Assembly (NCBI GenBank): GCA_026545765.1
Contig: CM048841.1
Span: forward strand, 5,279,712 to 5,343,711
DNA from: Plantago major
Lineage: Eukaryota > Streptophyta > Magnoliopsida > Lamiales > Plantaginaceae
Length of the DNA stretch: 64,000 nt
Direction of reading: 5' to 3'
Notes under the pieces: model-generated
What the model was told of the DNA's origin: nothing
Database searches by the model: none
Seen by the model: only the letters and a program-made list of their open reading frames with translations
Made by a program: the position numbers and the translations under genes
In this document: positions 23,661-33,548 of the stretch, in pieces
Layout: each line of letters starts with the position of its first letter
Position numbering within the stretch: the stretch's first letter is position 1

Positions 23661-24669
23661 TGCACAAATGATAATTTGATTGATATAATGAATGCAGGTG
23701 CGGGTACAATTCTCTATCTGATTCTAGTCTTCTAAAGTGCAAACTTGAATCTTCAAAGTCTTCGCTCTATGATCCTGTAACTTCAAAGCAGGGAAAATGC
23801 CGATTCGAGGTCTCCTTAGCTTAATCTCGAATCAAATCGTGATCTTAGGAGTGATTGTGATTAACTATGGCAATTTCTTAGAAAATATGAAGTTTGGCCT
23901 TTGATCTTCCTTAAGGAAGTTTGGCCTTTGAGGAAAGCGTTTCTTGAGGGCTTCTCAATTGGATCTTGAATCAAGCTGTAGTTTTGTTTTGGATTTGATG
24001 AAGAACTTCAAGAAGTTTGCTCGAACTTCTTCAGGATTTATGGAATTTGATCTTCCTTGGCGGAGATTGAGCTTCCAATAACGTTTTTCCAAAGGGTGCA
24101 GGGACTTCTTCTTGGATCAAATGGTGACTTCTCTTCAGTTTCTAGATGAACTTCTTGAATGTGTGTTCGATCTTCAGGGCAGATCTTGAGAGGATGAGAG
24201 AATTTTGGGCTCTTGCTCTCTCTTGGTCTGCAAAATGTGGTGTCTGACTTCTGGCTTGTGGTGTGTTGAAACGAATGGGGGTGATCCTCTATTTATACTT
24301 GTTAGAAGAGACTCATTTCCATATTTAAAAAAGAGAACGATGCATTTCTATTGGTCCATAAATATATGAATTATATTTAATATAGATCATATATTTAACA
24401 TCCAATTTACATGATTTTTTCCATATTGGCTATATGACATAATTTAATTTAATTTTATATATTATAAAATAATCTACCAATTTTAATTTATAACTTAATT
24501 AGTAAAATTTCAAAAAAAAATGCTATAAAATTGTATTTTGATTTCTAATATATATTTTAAATGTCACATTAGAGTGTACGAATTTTGTTTGTCTACAACA
24601 TTACATTCAATCCGCAACAACTAAACCCTCAATCTTCGAACTCACAAACCACATTACATAGAAATCAAA
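23661..24669. other. Spacer between duplicated segments, with a possible minus-strand promoter
   Basis: No coding homology. On the minus strand AGTATAAATAGAGG (about 24283-24296) is a good TATA box, followed by CT-rich leader-like sequence and repeated GAAGTT/AACTTC words (23880-24180). It may be an LTR or promoter fragment; its origin is unknown. Confidence 0.35.
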
Positions 24670-25012
24670 TTAAATAGGGGTTTATCAATCATTTCGAATT
24701 AGGGTTCATAATATTAAACCATCAAACTCACAAACATATACTTCCTCCGTCACGTCCGAAGTGTCCCATTTTAACTTTTTTCGGTCAACCATCTCCAACT
24801 TTGATGTAAAATGTTCAATTGAATTATATAATAAAACTTTAAGGACTAAAGTTTCATTATGTAATTTAATTGAACATTTTACATTTGCAGTTTAAGATTA
24901 ATTTGTAGTCAAAGTTGAAAACCATTGACTCGAAAAGGTCGTCAAAATGGGACACCTCGGACGAGACAAAGGAAGTAATAAACATCTAAAACCCCAATCA
25001 AATTCACCAACA
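24670..25012 (+). repeat. Duplicated segment, copy 2 (MITE-containing)
   Basis: Homologous to 23520-23660 on both sides of the MITE at 24741-24975; see that entry. Confidence 0.75.
24741..24975. mobile_element. Stowaway-type MITE (Tc1/mariner family)
   Basis: 235 bp with inverted termini (CTTCCTCCGTCACGTCCGAA left; the right end read in reverse is CTTCCTTTGTCTCGTCCGAG), AT-rich centre and no coding capacity. TA at 24739-24740 and 24976-24977 is the duplicated target. The paralogous empty site near 23609-23612 has a single TA at the same place, which confirms a real insertion. CTCCCTCCGT-like ends and TA targets define Stowaway. Confidence 0.93.
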
Positions 25013-25355
25013 TTATATATAAATCAAAGTAAATTGGAAACAAAGGGAAGTTGAGGCGAATGGAGTACCTGGAAGTGTGGTGGTAGAGCTAAGATTAGTG
25101 GTAGAGCTGAGGAGGCGACGGTGGTTTGATTTGGCAGAGAAGAAGCGAGACAGATCTGAGATACGATTACTAAACAAGTAAGGTTGGCGGTGTGTTGACA
25201 GAGACACATGTTTGGGTGTGCTGCTACAAATACATAAACAAGTAAGATTGTCAAGTAAGTCTCTCTACAAAATTAAACAAGCAAGGTTGTCAATTACATA
25301 CACAAGTCACATCTGGATATCACAGTCTCTAGTTCTGATTCCATGTTATATGGAA
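25013..25355. other. Unassigned spacer before LINE-1
   Basis: Purine-rich on the plus strand at 25050-25150. The minus strand has an open Ser/Thr/Arg-rich frame (25013-25207) that superficially resembles an organelle targeting peptide but has no mature domain after it. Confidence 0.3.
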
Positions 25356-25359
25356 AAGG

Positions 25360-26734
25360 ATGAACAAACTGAAAGAGATTGCACAGTCCAATATCTTCTG
25401 GAAATTAGGTGAAGGAAAAGTCTCCTTTTGGTTTCATGACTGGTCACCTCTTGGACCACTTCATCATTTTGCCTTGAACCCTGAGGCTTGTCAAGGACTG
25501 GTCAATGATTACATTACACCCCAGGGCTGGAACTGGGATAAAATGTATGAGAACCTTCCTGATTTGGTTGTGACTAAACTCAGAGCAACTCACTTTACTG
25601 ATATTTCTATCCGCATATGGAAACTTACTCCTAATGGGGAGTTTACAACTAAGTCTATCTGGGAGCTGATCAGGACAATAAAAGATGTGAAAGACCCTCT
25701 GAAACTCCCTTGGCATAACAGAATCTCCCCTGCCATTTCAATTTTTTGGTGGAAAACTCTTAGTTGATGGCTTCCTGTTGAAGCAACCCTAAGAAGGAAA
25801 GGCATGGTGATAGTGTCTAAATATCAATACTGTCACTTTGTGAAAACGATCATGTGTTAGTTGACAATTCTGAGGCTAGAAAAGTTTAGGATCGCTTTGG
25901 AAAACTTTTTCAAGTCCCCTTGATTCATTTTCAGAGCATTAATGATAGGTTTAATTTCTAGATAGTGTCTTCTGATTGGTGCATTCCTGGCCACATTAGA
26001 ACCTTGATTCCCATGTTCATATGCTGGTTCCTTAGCTGGTTAGCCAGATATAAAGCCAAATATGACTCATGTCCCATCAAAGCTGATATCACTATCCTGT
26101 AAGTCAGGAACCTCATCTCCCTGACTCATCAAGCTAAACCTTTTCCTAGAAAACTTTGGCTAGGAGATCTGAAAACTGCCTCTACTTGGAAAATCCAGTT
26201 CTTTGTCAAAATCAAAAGAAACCCCTAAGTTGTGTTTTGGACTAAACCTGCCTTGAATAGTCTAAAACTAAACACTAATGGGGCCTTCTCTCACTCTTCT
26301 AGTCAAGCTGGTTGTGGAGGGATTTTTAGAGATGATCAAGGAAGGATCATTTTAGCTTTCTATAAATACCTTTGTTACCTTCCATTCTTGAAATTTGAAT
26401 TGCTATTTTGGAAGGATTGTCCTTTTGTCTTTGATTTTCTCTTCCAGTGGAGTTGGAAACTGACTCTCTCTTATCAATCCAAATACTCCAAAACTCCAAA
26501 ACCACTGTGAACTGGAAACTGCTCTGTTTAGTTACTAGCATAAAACACCTGCTCCTCTCCCTTCCTGTTACCTTGAGCCACATCTATAGAGAAAAAAACC
26601 AAGATGCTGACTGGTTAGCTGGCTATGGCCTAGACCTCCTTACTACTGATGTTTTGAGCCCTTCTGACCTACCCATTCCTTTAAGAAAAATAGCCTTTCT
26701 TGACAAAAACCAAACTCCCTACTTGAGACCTTAA
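25360..26734 (+). pseudogene. LINE (L1-type) ORF2 C-terminal part: zf-RVT and RNase H
   Basis: The 3' portion of a plant non-LTR retrotransposon polyprotein. 25360-25767 gives the region between reverse transcriptase and RNase H that carries the zf-RVT domain (VSFWFHDWSPLGPL; IWKLTPNGEFTTKSIWELI; ISIFWWKTLS) and ends at a stop inside the conserved W-P-V segment, which continues in frame after it. 26232-26734 holds RNase H in two frames (LKLNTNGAFSHSSSQAGCGG; then ELETDSLLSIQ and REKNQDADWLAGYG). The first catalytic Asp of the usual LNTDG motif reads Asn here. The reverse transcriptase domain itself is absent, a 5' truncation typical of LINE insertions. Inactive. Confidence 0.85.
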
Positions 26735-26945
26735 TGTCTGGCCCTATCCTATTCCTGACCTTTGTCCTCCTACTGCCCTTGTTGTTGGGCCTGACTCCAC
26801 TTTGGTTGGAAGTCTTGTTGTCCTCTTGGGACTTTGTTAACCTTTGTATAAGGGTTTTTCATCTTGTTGTTAAAAAGAAAGAAATTATTATAAAAAGAAA
26901 AAAATAGCTTAAAAACAAGAAAAACAATCAAAAAAAGGAGAGAAC

Positions 26946-26978
<33 letters not shown>

Positions 26979-27516
26979 GCCAAAAAAAGAGAAAAAAGGA
27001 AAAGAAAAAAAAAAAGAGAGGGGAAAAATGGCAAGCTACCAGTGAAAATAAAGCAGCTCGTAAGAGAGAAAAAAATGCAAGGATTTTGTTTTTCTATGTT
27101 ATGCTCCATTTGGATTCATTGTTTCTTCTGGATTGCTTTCATTTGTAACACTGTTAGCTTCTGGGAGTTCATATGGGTTGGTGAATTGCTGAGGATCTTT
27201 CTTGTGTTGGAGTTTGGCTCAGATCTCCTAACCTGCAGATTTCATCTACTAAGGAGATCATTTTCCAACTTACACACCTGGTTTCAAACCGGAAGGTTGT
27301 TCAAAAGTCCAAGCTCTTTTTGATAGGTAAGAGGTCTTCTTGGACTTGTGTTTTGATTAAAGATGGTTCTGACACTAACACTTCTACTAGTGGGGACTAT
27401 GATGAGATTTTGTTCATTTATGAGTCCATTTTCTTTAGTTGCAATAATCTGATTTTTGTTGAGCCAAGTTGCCTTATCTTTTTCAAGCTCATCCTTGTCA
27501 GGTGGTGTGTTGATCT
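26735..27516 (+). other. LINE 3' tail and A/purine-rich tract, then unassigned DNA
   Basis: 26735-26870 is the LINE-like 3' untranslated region (TTTCATCTTGTTGTTAAAAAG). 26871-27030 is an A-rich tract with AAAAG repeats, consistent with a decayed poly(A) tail. 27040-27516 is unassigned; before the LTR insertion it joined 32553 onward. Confidence 0.45.
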
Positions 27517-28212
27517 TGTCACGACCCAAAACCAAAAATATTTGGCGCGACCAGCCGTCTATCGTGAGATGGGCTCACGCAAAGACGAAGCCTCAATTTT
27601 ATAAATCATTTTGAAAAGAGTGGTACAAAAGTAAGTAGTAGCACATCAGAGCTTCTAACAACTCAAATACAAAATATGCACTACAAAAAAAACCAGTTTT
27701 AACGACGGAATTATCCGTCGCTAAAGGCTAATCCGATCTCTCAAACCGATCGTCACTATTTTTTTTGGCGGCGGATAAGTATTAAAATCGCTAAATAACA
27801 ACAATGGCGGGATTAATCCGTTGACCAGTCCGTCCGAATTGGCGACGGATTACTTATCCGTCGCCAATTAGCGACGGATTTGTTCCGTCGCTAAATCCCA
27901 CCACTAATCCGCCCTTGGTTAAGCAACATTTAGCGGCGGAAAAAATCCATCGCTAAATTCAATGGGCTAATTAGCCTTAGTTAGTGAATTTAGCGACGGA
28001 TTTTTCCGTCGCTAAATTCCTTATTTAAAATTTTTTTTTTTTATTTACATTTCACATTTCACCTGTTTTTTCACATAATATAATCATAGATAATATACCC
28101 GAAATAATTAAATTGCCTTAATATATCCGAAACAATATAAATTATCCATAAATTATCCTAAAGAAGAAGAAGGTGAAATAGTGTCAAATTATCCATAATA
28201 AGTCTGATGTAA

Positions 28213-29080
28213 CTAAGAATAATCGGGAGGAGGCGGTAGGTGAGACTGGGAAGAAGTGCTGAACATCTGGGTCAAAGCGTCCATCCGCTGAGCCATACGA
28301 GTCTGTTCCTCAAGCACTTGCTCGTAAACTGCCTTGGTCATGACTATTTCACGGTGGAAGGAGTCATCATCTCTTGAACTGCTCTGTGTGTAGAGATTAG
28401 ATCGCGATCTTTGATCCACAGGACGAGAAGCTACTAGAACTCATGGAAGGGCCCGAACTTTGATCCATACATTCGACCCTTGTTGTCCATTGGGTTGACC
28501 TCGAAGAAGATCTGGTCTTGCTCTTCAATTGACAGCTCATGACCGTCGATCATCCTCTCATCCATCCTCCTCTCGACCTCACTCTGCAATTGTTGGTTGC
28601 ATACGAAATGAGATGCAATTTTAGGAATCACTTTAAAATACTCAAATACAAATGTTAACCTTAAGAAAAGCGTCTGCAATACGCTCGGCCCTCACGTCAG
28701 TCCAGATGTCATTCTTCATCTTAGCCTTCTTGAAGTGGTACAGAGCACTCTTCGGCTGTCCTCTATTGGCCTAAAAAAACATATGTGTAAACAAGTAGTT
28801 AGTTGATTGAAATGAAAGCAAAAAACTGTTATGTATCATATTCAAGTCATAAACAACATATTTACTAACCTCCATCCGTGATATGTAACAACATTTCGCG
28901 ACCCGTAGTGATGTCTGGCGATTGCACGTACCATCTCGGCTCGAATAAGCGGTTTTATACATTCTTATGCGCTTGATCACGGGCGAAGGATCATTCTAGT
29001 ACGCCTCCCAAAGTGCCCACTCGTCATCCCCCACCCAAGTTGGTTGTCTGCGAGTCTCCTTCATTTTGTAAACCCTTTTC
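28213..29080 (-). pseudogene. CACTA-1 second gene (En/Spm accessory protein), 3' half
   Basis: On the minus strand: the exon-like piece at about 29080-28980 has QPTWVGDDEWALWEAYW, 28679-28434 has MIDGHELSIEEQDQIFFEVN then PMDNKGRMYG, and 28419-28213 is a Gln/Met-rich coiled-coil tail ending before TGA. The same order and wording occur in CACTA-2 (60168-59219; LLEGEELSVEKQDRIFLQVN). This matches the plant En/Spm-associated 'transposase Ptta/En/Spm' family, a second protein encoded beside TnpD and thought to act in DNA binding. Pieces are separated by intron-like gaps; intactness is uncertain. Confidence 0.6.
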
Positions 29081-29219
29081 CTATGGATATACGACTAAAG
29101 TCTAAAGCGAATTACAAGCTGGGACACGGGGCATTGGGAATGTAGTAGTCCTTCTACAACAATTCCATTCAAAGTAAAATTACACAAGTTTAAAGAAAGA
29201 TAACAATTTAAATATAACA

Positions 29220-29570
29220 CCAAGTTTAGTAGCTAACATACCACTCAGGCCAATGACAAGTTCATGAATGGTGACTAAAACATCAAAACAAGCTTAGTGG
29301 TAACATACCACTCAAATTGTCCTAAAATGACTAACCTGATGGTGACTAATATATCACCCAAGTTCGTGGCTAACATACCACTCAAATGACACAACAAGTT
29401 CATGAATGGTGACTAACACATCAAAACAAGCTTAGTGGTAACATACCACTCAAATTGTCCTAAAATTGACTAACACAATGGTGACTAACATATCACCCAA
29501 GTTCAGTGGCTAACATACCACTCACAGATATAGTGGCTAACATACCACACACATTAACACAATGATTAAA
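29220..29570. repeat. Minisatellite in CACTA-1 ('TGGCTAACATACCACTC' units)
   Basis: Degenerate units built from GTGGCTAACATACCACTCA, TTGTCCTAAAAT(T)GACTAAC and GGTGACTAACATATCACCC repeat about four times. A cleaner 71-bp version is at the equivalent position in CACTA-2 (60286-60520). Confidence 0.75.
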
Positions 29571-29826
29571 AGAACAAATAAAGCATTCATTGTAACATTT
29601 AAGCTTACATGACTCGTCGAGTAAAAGTGCTTCATCCGGTCCGGACGTTTGACCACTTCTCGCCTCCACATCCGGCATCTCCCTCCTCCCCGAAGATTTT
29701 GCCTAGTTTGTCCGGGGCGTTGGTGGCTAACACATTATCAATGAGACAAACAAGAAACGAATATTCATTAGTAAAATCATGTAACATATATTTATCTTAA
29801 GTGTATGTTCTACAAATGCATAATAC

Positions 29827-30216
29827 TTACTTGTTCCTGCCGTTGGGGAACAACACCGGCTTCCCCTGGAATGTAGCACCGTCCGTCAACGTCAGGTAGG
29901 GACACCCGTCAGAGGGGTAGTCACCAGGAGCATGTGCCGTGTAGGCCGGTGGAGGACACCCGTCAGAGGGGTAGTCACCAGGAGCATTTTCAAACGGGTT
30001 AAAACCATCCGTACAAAGCCCCAAGCGTACATTTCTAGGCTCGGCTGCAAACTCCAGGTAGGTCTTATCGAACTGTTTCCATGCGGGTGAGTCTGATGGA
30101 TGCTCCATTCTACCCTCTTCCGGGATTACTCGCTCCTTGTGCCACTGCATTTTATCGGCACAAGCACTTGAAGCGTACAACCTCTTCAAACGAGGTGCTA
30201 GAGGGAAATACCACAT
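29827..30216 (-). pseudogene. CACTA-1 junction ORF: TnpD segment joined to second-gene segment
   Basis: The first part (MWYFPLAPRLKRLYASSACA; MEHPSDSPAWKQFDKTYLEF; GLCTDGFNPFE) is the TnpD transposase segment before the catalytic core; the same text is at 63925-63737 in CACTA-2. It then runs in frame into NAPGDYPSDGC, a second APGDYPSDGC copy, and DGATFQGKPVLFPNGRNK, which is second-gene sequence (compare DGATWEGKLVLFPNGRRK at 60900-60849). An internal deletion has therefore removed the TnpD core and the end of that gene and fused the remains. The repeated APGDYPSDGC is a small duplication at the scar. Confidence 0.75.
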
Positions 30217-30471
30217 TTTCTTATGTGGTAGATTTTTCTTCGGCGTTTATTTACGGACCCCTCCTTGTAGCTTGTCGGTCCTTACCACAAAACTTGCACT
30301 TGAGATCTTTATCCTCCCCGATAGATCATGCACATATCCTCACAACAATCTATAGTTTCCATGGGACCCCATCCCGTCTTTTCTTCGCTGGTAAAGTTAG
30401 TGGGAACTAGATTTTCTTCGGGACAAAGATCCGACATTACTTGTACCCATTCATTGAAGCTCGCTTGATTG

Positions 30472-31035
30472 CTAACCATTAGCCTTACAACTCATTAGCC
30501 GAACGACAAAACTGACTCGTGAGCTACACCCCGGATAAATCGGCTTCTTTGCTGATTCCAGCAAGTCAAAGAACACCTGATCCGCAGGATTCGGAGGCTC
30601 CTCCACACCCCTCTCGGTTACTGGCTCCCTAGTGTCCATGAACTCTGGATCCGCAACATCATACACCATTTGCTCCATCCGTTCATGATCATAATTAGCA
30701 TCAGATGTAAACGTATTTTGAGTACTTCCGATCACATTTTTCTCCTTCCTTTTACGCTTTGAGAGATGCTCATAATCCATGAACGGTGCTCGTGTCTCAC
30801 CATGATAACACCATACCTCATACTGAGACACGAACCCTTATGTTTCAAGTGCTCCTCTACCGTTTCAGGAGGCAAAAATTATTTATTCCTACATTTGTTC
30901 GCATTGCAAGGGCACTTCATCTTCCCCCCACTCAAACAAGTAGTTTGTGTAAGCGCAAAAGTGATGAAGGATTCAACCCCTTCCACAAAACTAGACTGAA
31001 TTCTGCCATTAACTATGCGCCGGTACATCTATGAA
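30472..31035 (-). pseudogene. CACTA-1 TnpD N terminus (transposase-associated domain)
   Basis: The minus strand from about 31034 reads MYRRIVNGRIQSSFVEGVES, then KCPCNANKCRNK, then a stop and ETVEEHLKHKGF. It continues in 30831-30472 with SQYEVWCYHGE and an acidic stretch (DHERMEQMVYDVADPEFMDT; FFDLLESAKKPIYPGCS). This is the cysteine-containing transposase-associated domain at the start of plant CACTA TnpD proteins. Stop and frame breaks make it non-functional. Confidence 0.7.
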
Positions 31036-32552
31036 CGATCGGGATTCATAATTATATGATTAGCCTGACACGTCTACAATTATTAGATCTACAACATGCA
31101 TTTTACGTTAATATAATCACCAAATAGTCTCAACACACTTAATTAAATCTTCATAATCTAGTGTATATATACGAATTTATCGAATCAAAATTACTACGTA
31201 ATTACAAACATCCTAACATTATACTAATTAACAATACAAATTCACAATCAATATATCAATTGCACAAAGTTAACTAGCTCGTATACTATAGCTCCCATAA
31301 ACATACAATTGATCCAATTAGTCGAAATTAACAAAATTACCAAATTTGTCAACAAATAAGGGTTCCAAAACACTCAACTAAATCTTTCTAATCCTACTAC
31401 ATATACGAAAATATCAAATTAACAACCCTACATACTTCCAAACATCCTAACATTATACTAAAAATCCAAATTCACAATCAATATATCAATTGAACATCTC
31501 AAAGTTAACACACTACGTAATATAAGCTAAACTAACTACTACATACTTACAATAAACATGCAATTGCTCAAATTAGTCGAAATTAACAAAATTCCCAAAT
31601 TTGGCAAAGTTAGGGTTTTAGCAAAATACCTTCAATTTATTTGAAAAAAGATGAAATTGGTTGACCACACGAGTTCCTTGTCCACGAGCTTGAGAAGACT
31701 CCAAAATTGGTGGAGCAATTGAGATTTGGTCGGAAATTGGAAATTGCGAATTAAGAAGGAAGAAGGAAAAAAAAGAATCTGCTGAAAAATGGAGAAGAAA
31801 AGGGCTACTGCCCGATTCTATAACGATTTTAGCGATCCGTCGCTAAAATCAATTTTCTTTTTTAATCCGGTCAACTTATTTAGGGGCCGGAAATAATATC
31901 CGTCCTAAATAACAACGGATATTTTTCCGTCGCCAAATAGCGATGAAAAATATCCGTCGCTAAACTGGCGATTAAATAAGCTAGATAGCGACGGATTTTA
32001 TCCGTCGCTAGGCTCCGTCGCTATTTGGCGGATTTCTTGTAGTGATGAAAACTACTAAACAAACTTCCTATACAAACTACTACTCAAAATACAAAGAACT
32101 CGCTACAAACTCAGGCTACTCCAATCGGTCAAAGCAGTCAAAAACATCAGAATCGGTCGATCAAATGCAAAATCGGTCTCCAAGTTTACGCTCGAGTTTC
32201 AACCCTCCTAAATTGCTCGATCTCGGTTTGGGTACATGGGATTCATCGTTATTCCTTCATACCAGGGCTCGATCACCTGAACTCCGAAATTCCAAGAACT
32301 CAAGTCGATTTCTGATTTGACGGCAAACTCTTCATTGTTAGAAGATAAGAAGCTTACGTATATTTCTAACCTACTTAGATGGGCCTTTACCTAGACCCAA
32401 GTCCAGTCCAAATACACTTAAGCCACCCAAGTTAAATGCTTGATTTATCGATAAATAATATAATAATTAATAAAATCACATGACTCAAGTCGAGTAATTT
32501 ACCGTCAAATTAAATTGAATAGGCGATTAGAAATAAATTAGGGATTTTTACA

Positions 32553-33548
32553 GATCTTTTTAGAATAGCTGAGAGAAGAGCCAAAACCACTCAAAAAAGG
32601 CAATTTGTGGTAGCTAATCAGTCTAAAGAATTGCATCTGATTGTTAGTCAGGAAAAAAGAAGCAAGAAAAAGAAAAAAAATAATACAAGAAAATGTTTGC
32701 CTAAAAATAGAAAAAAAGGCTTGCCACTCAGTGAAAAAAAGGATCTGAGTAGAGAGAAAAAAAGGGAGGTTTGTTATTTGTTTGTTTGAATTTGTTACTT
32801 TTTCTGGCTCTGGATTTGTGTATCCTATGTTTATTTGGACTGCTATCTTTTTTGTCTGATTATTGCAATTTTGTTAAGCTTTGATGACTACTGTAAATCT
32901 TATTCACTAAGTACACTAGCCTTACTTCCTTTGTACCATCCTGGGGTTGTAAAGTTACTAGTACTAGTTGAATCTGATTTCATGTTTATGAGTCTGCTGT
33001 ATGGAAGTTTTGAGGTATGAGACTTTAGCTACTGTGGTGAAAGATCCCTGTGAACTGTTTTGTTGTGACTTGTGATACTTGTTGGATAGCTTTGAAGTTG
33101 GTTGCGAAAATGTGTAAAAAGAGTAGCTGGAAGACTTTTGAAGAATTTTGATGAAGATTGGCCGAATTAACAACAAATGAAGACTTCACATTTCTTTGGA
33201 GACCAGGCTGCAAGCAAAGCCAAAGGCCAAGCAGAAAATGACCTCAGCCACCTATACGAAGGACACAACCTTTTCCAAGCATAGAACGGTCAACAAGAGC
33301 AGGACCACACGATTTACACTTTGCAATCTGCCATCGTCCCTTTTCATTTGTTAGTTTTAATTCTAACTTTCTAGACTGTTGAAGTTATTAACTAGAAATC
33401 TTGAAGATCCTTTTGAATTAAAGCTATATAAGCTTTTTAAGCAAGTTATGTACACGAGTCACGTGATCTGTTATCTTCCTATTTTTGCAATAATATTTTT
33501 TTTAAAAAAATAAAAAAAAGTAAGCCTCTTAACACTATAACCTTGGCT
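32553..33548. other. Unassigned DNA right of the solo LTR
   Basis: Continuation of the DNA left of the LTR insertion. 32630-32770 is A-rich and gives Lys-rich low-complexity frames; 32780-33500 shows no gene. Possibly more LINE-derived 3' sequence, but no domain is readable. Confidence 0.35.

Larger units (their letters stand above)
27679..32044 (-). mobile_element. CACTA (En/Spm) transposon, internally deleted (CACTA-1)
   Basis: 4366 bp with CACTACAAAAAAAACC at the left and GGATTTCTTGTAGTG at the right end. It is flanked by the 3-bp duplication ATG (27676-27678 and 32045-32047), as expected for CACTA. Subterminal regions (27700-28020 and 31825-32035) are dense in CCGTCGCTAAA and its complement, the likely TnpA-type binding repeats. 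Genes read on the minus strand: a truncated TnpD-like N terminus (about 31035-30472), a TnpD/second-gene junction (30216-29827) and a second-gene C terminus (28679-28213). The TnpD catalytic region is missing, so it is non-autonomous. It is inserted in the solo LTR. Confidence 0.95.
27517..32552 (+). mobile_element. Solo LTR (667 bp) split by a CACTA element
   Basis: The outer ends are TGTCACGACCC (27517) and GGGATTTTTACA (32552), i.e. TGT...ACA, flanked by the perfect 5-bp duplication GATCT (27512-27516 and 32553-32557). Removing the CACTA element and its 3-bp duplication leaves 667 bp (27517-27678 plus 32048-32552). No second LTR or interior is present, so unequal recombination left a solo LTR. 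A related LTR fragment lies inverted at about 16500-16640. Confidence 0.88.

Noticed and set aside
25013..25207. A transit-peptide-like frame (Ser/Arg/Thr-rich)
   Set aside because: No mature protein follows, and the composition explains the resemblance.
26909..27109. A Phe/Leu/Ser-rich membrane-like frame on the minus strand
   Set aside because: It is the complement of an A/AAAAG-rich LINE tail; low complexity only.
32607..32789. A Lys-rich short protein
   Set aside because: Produced by A-rich DNA without a recognisable domain.
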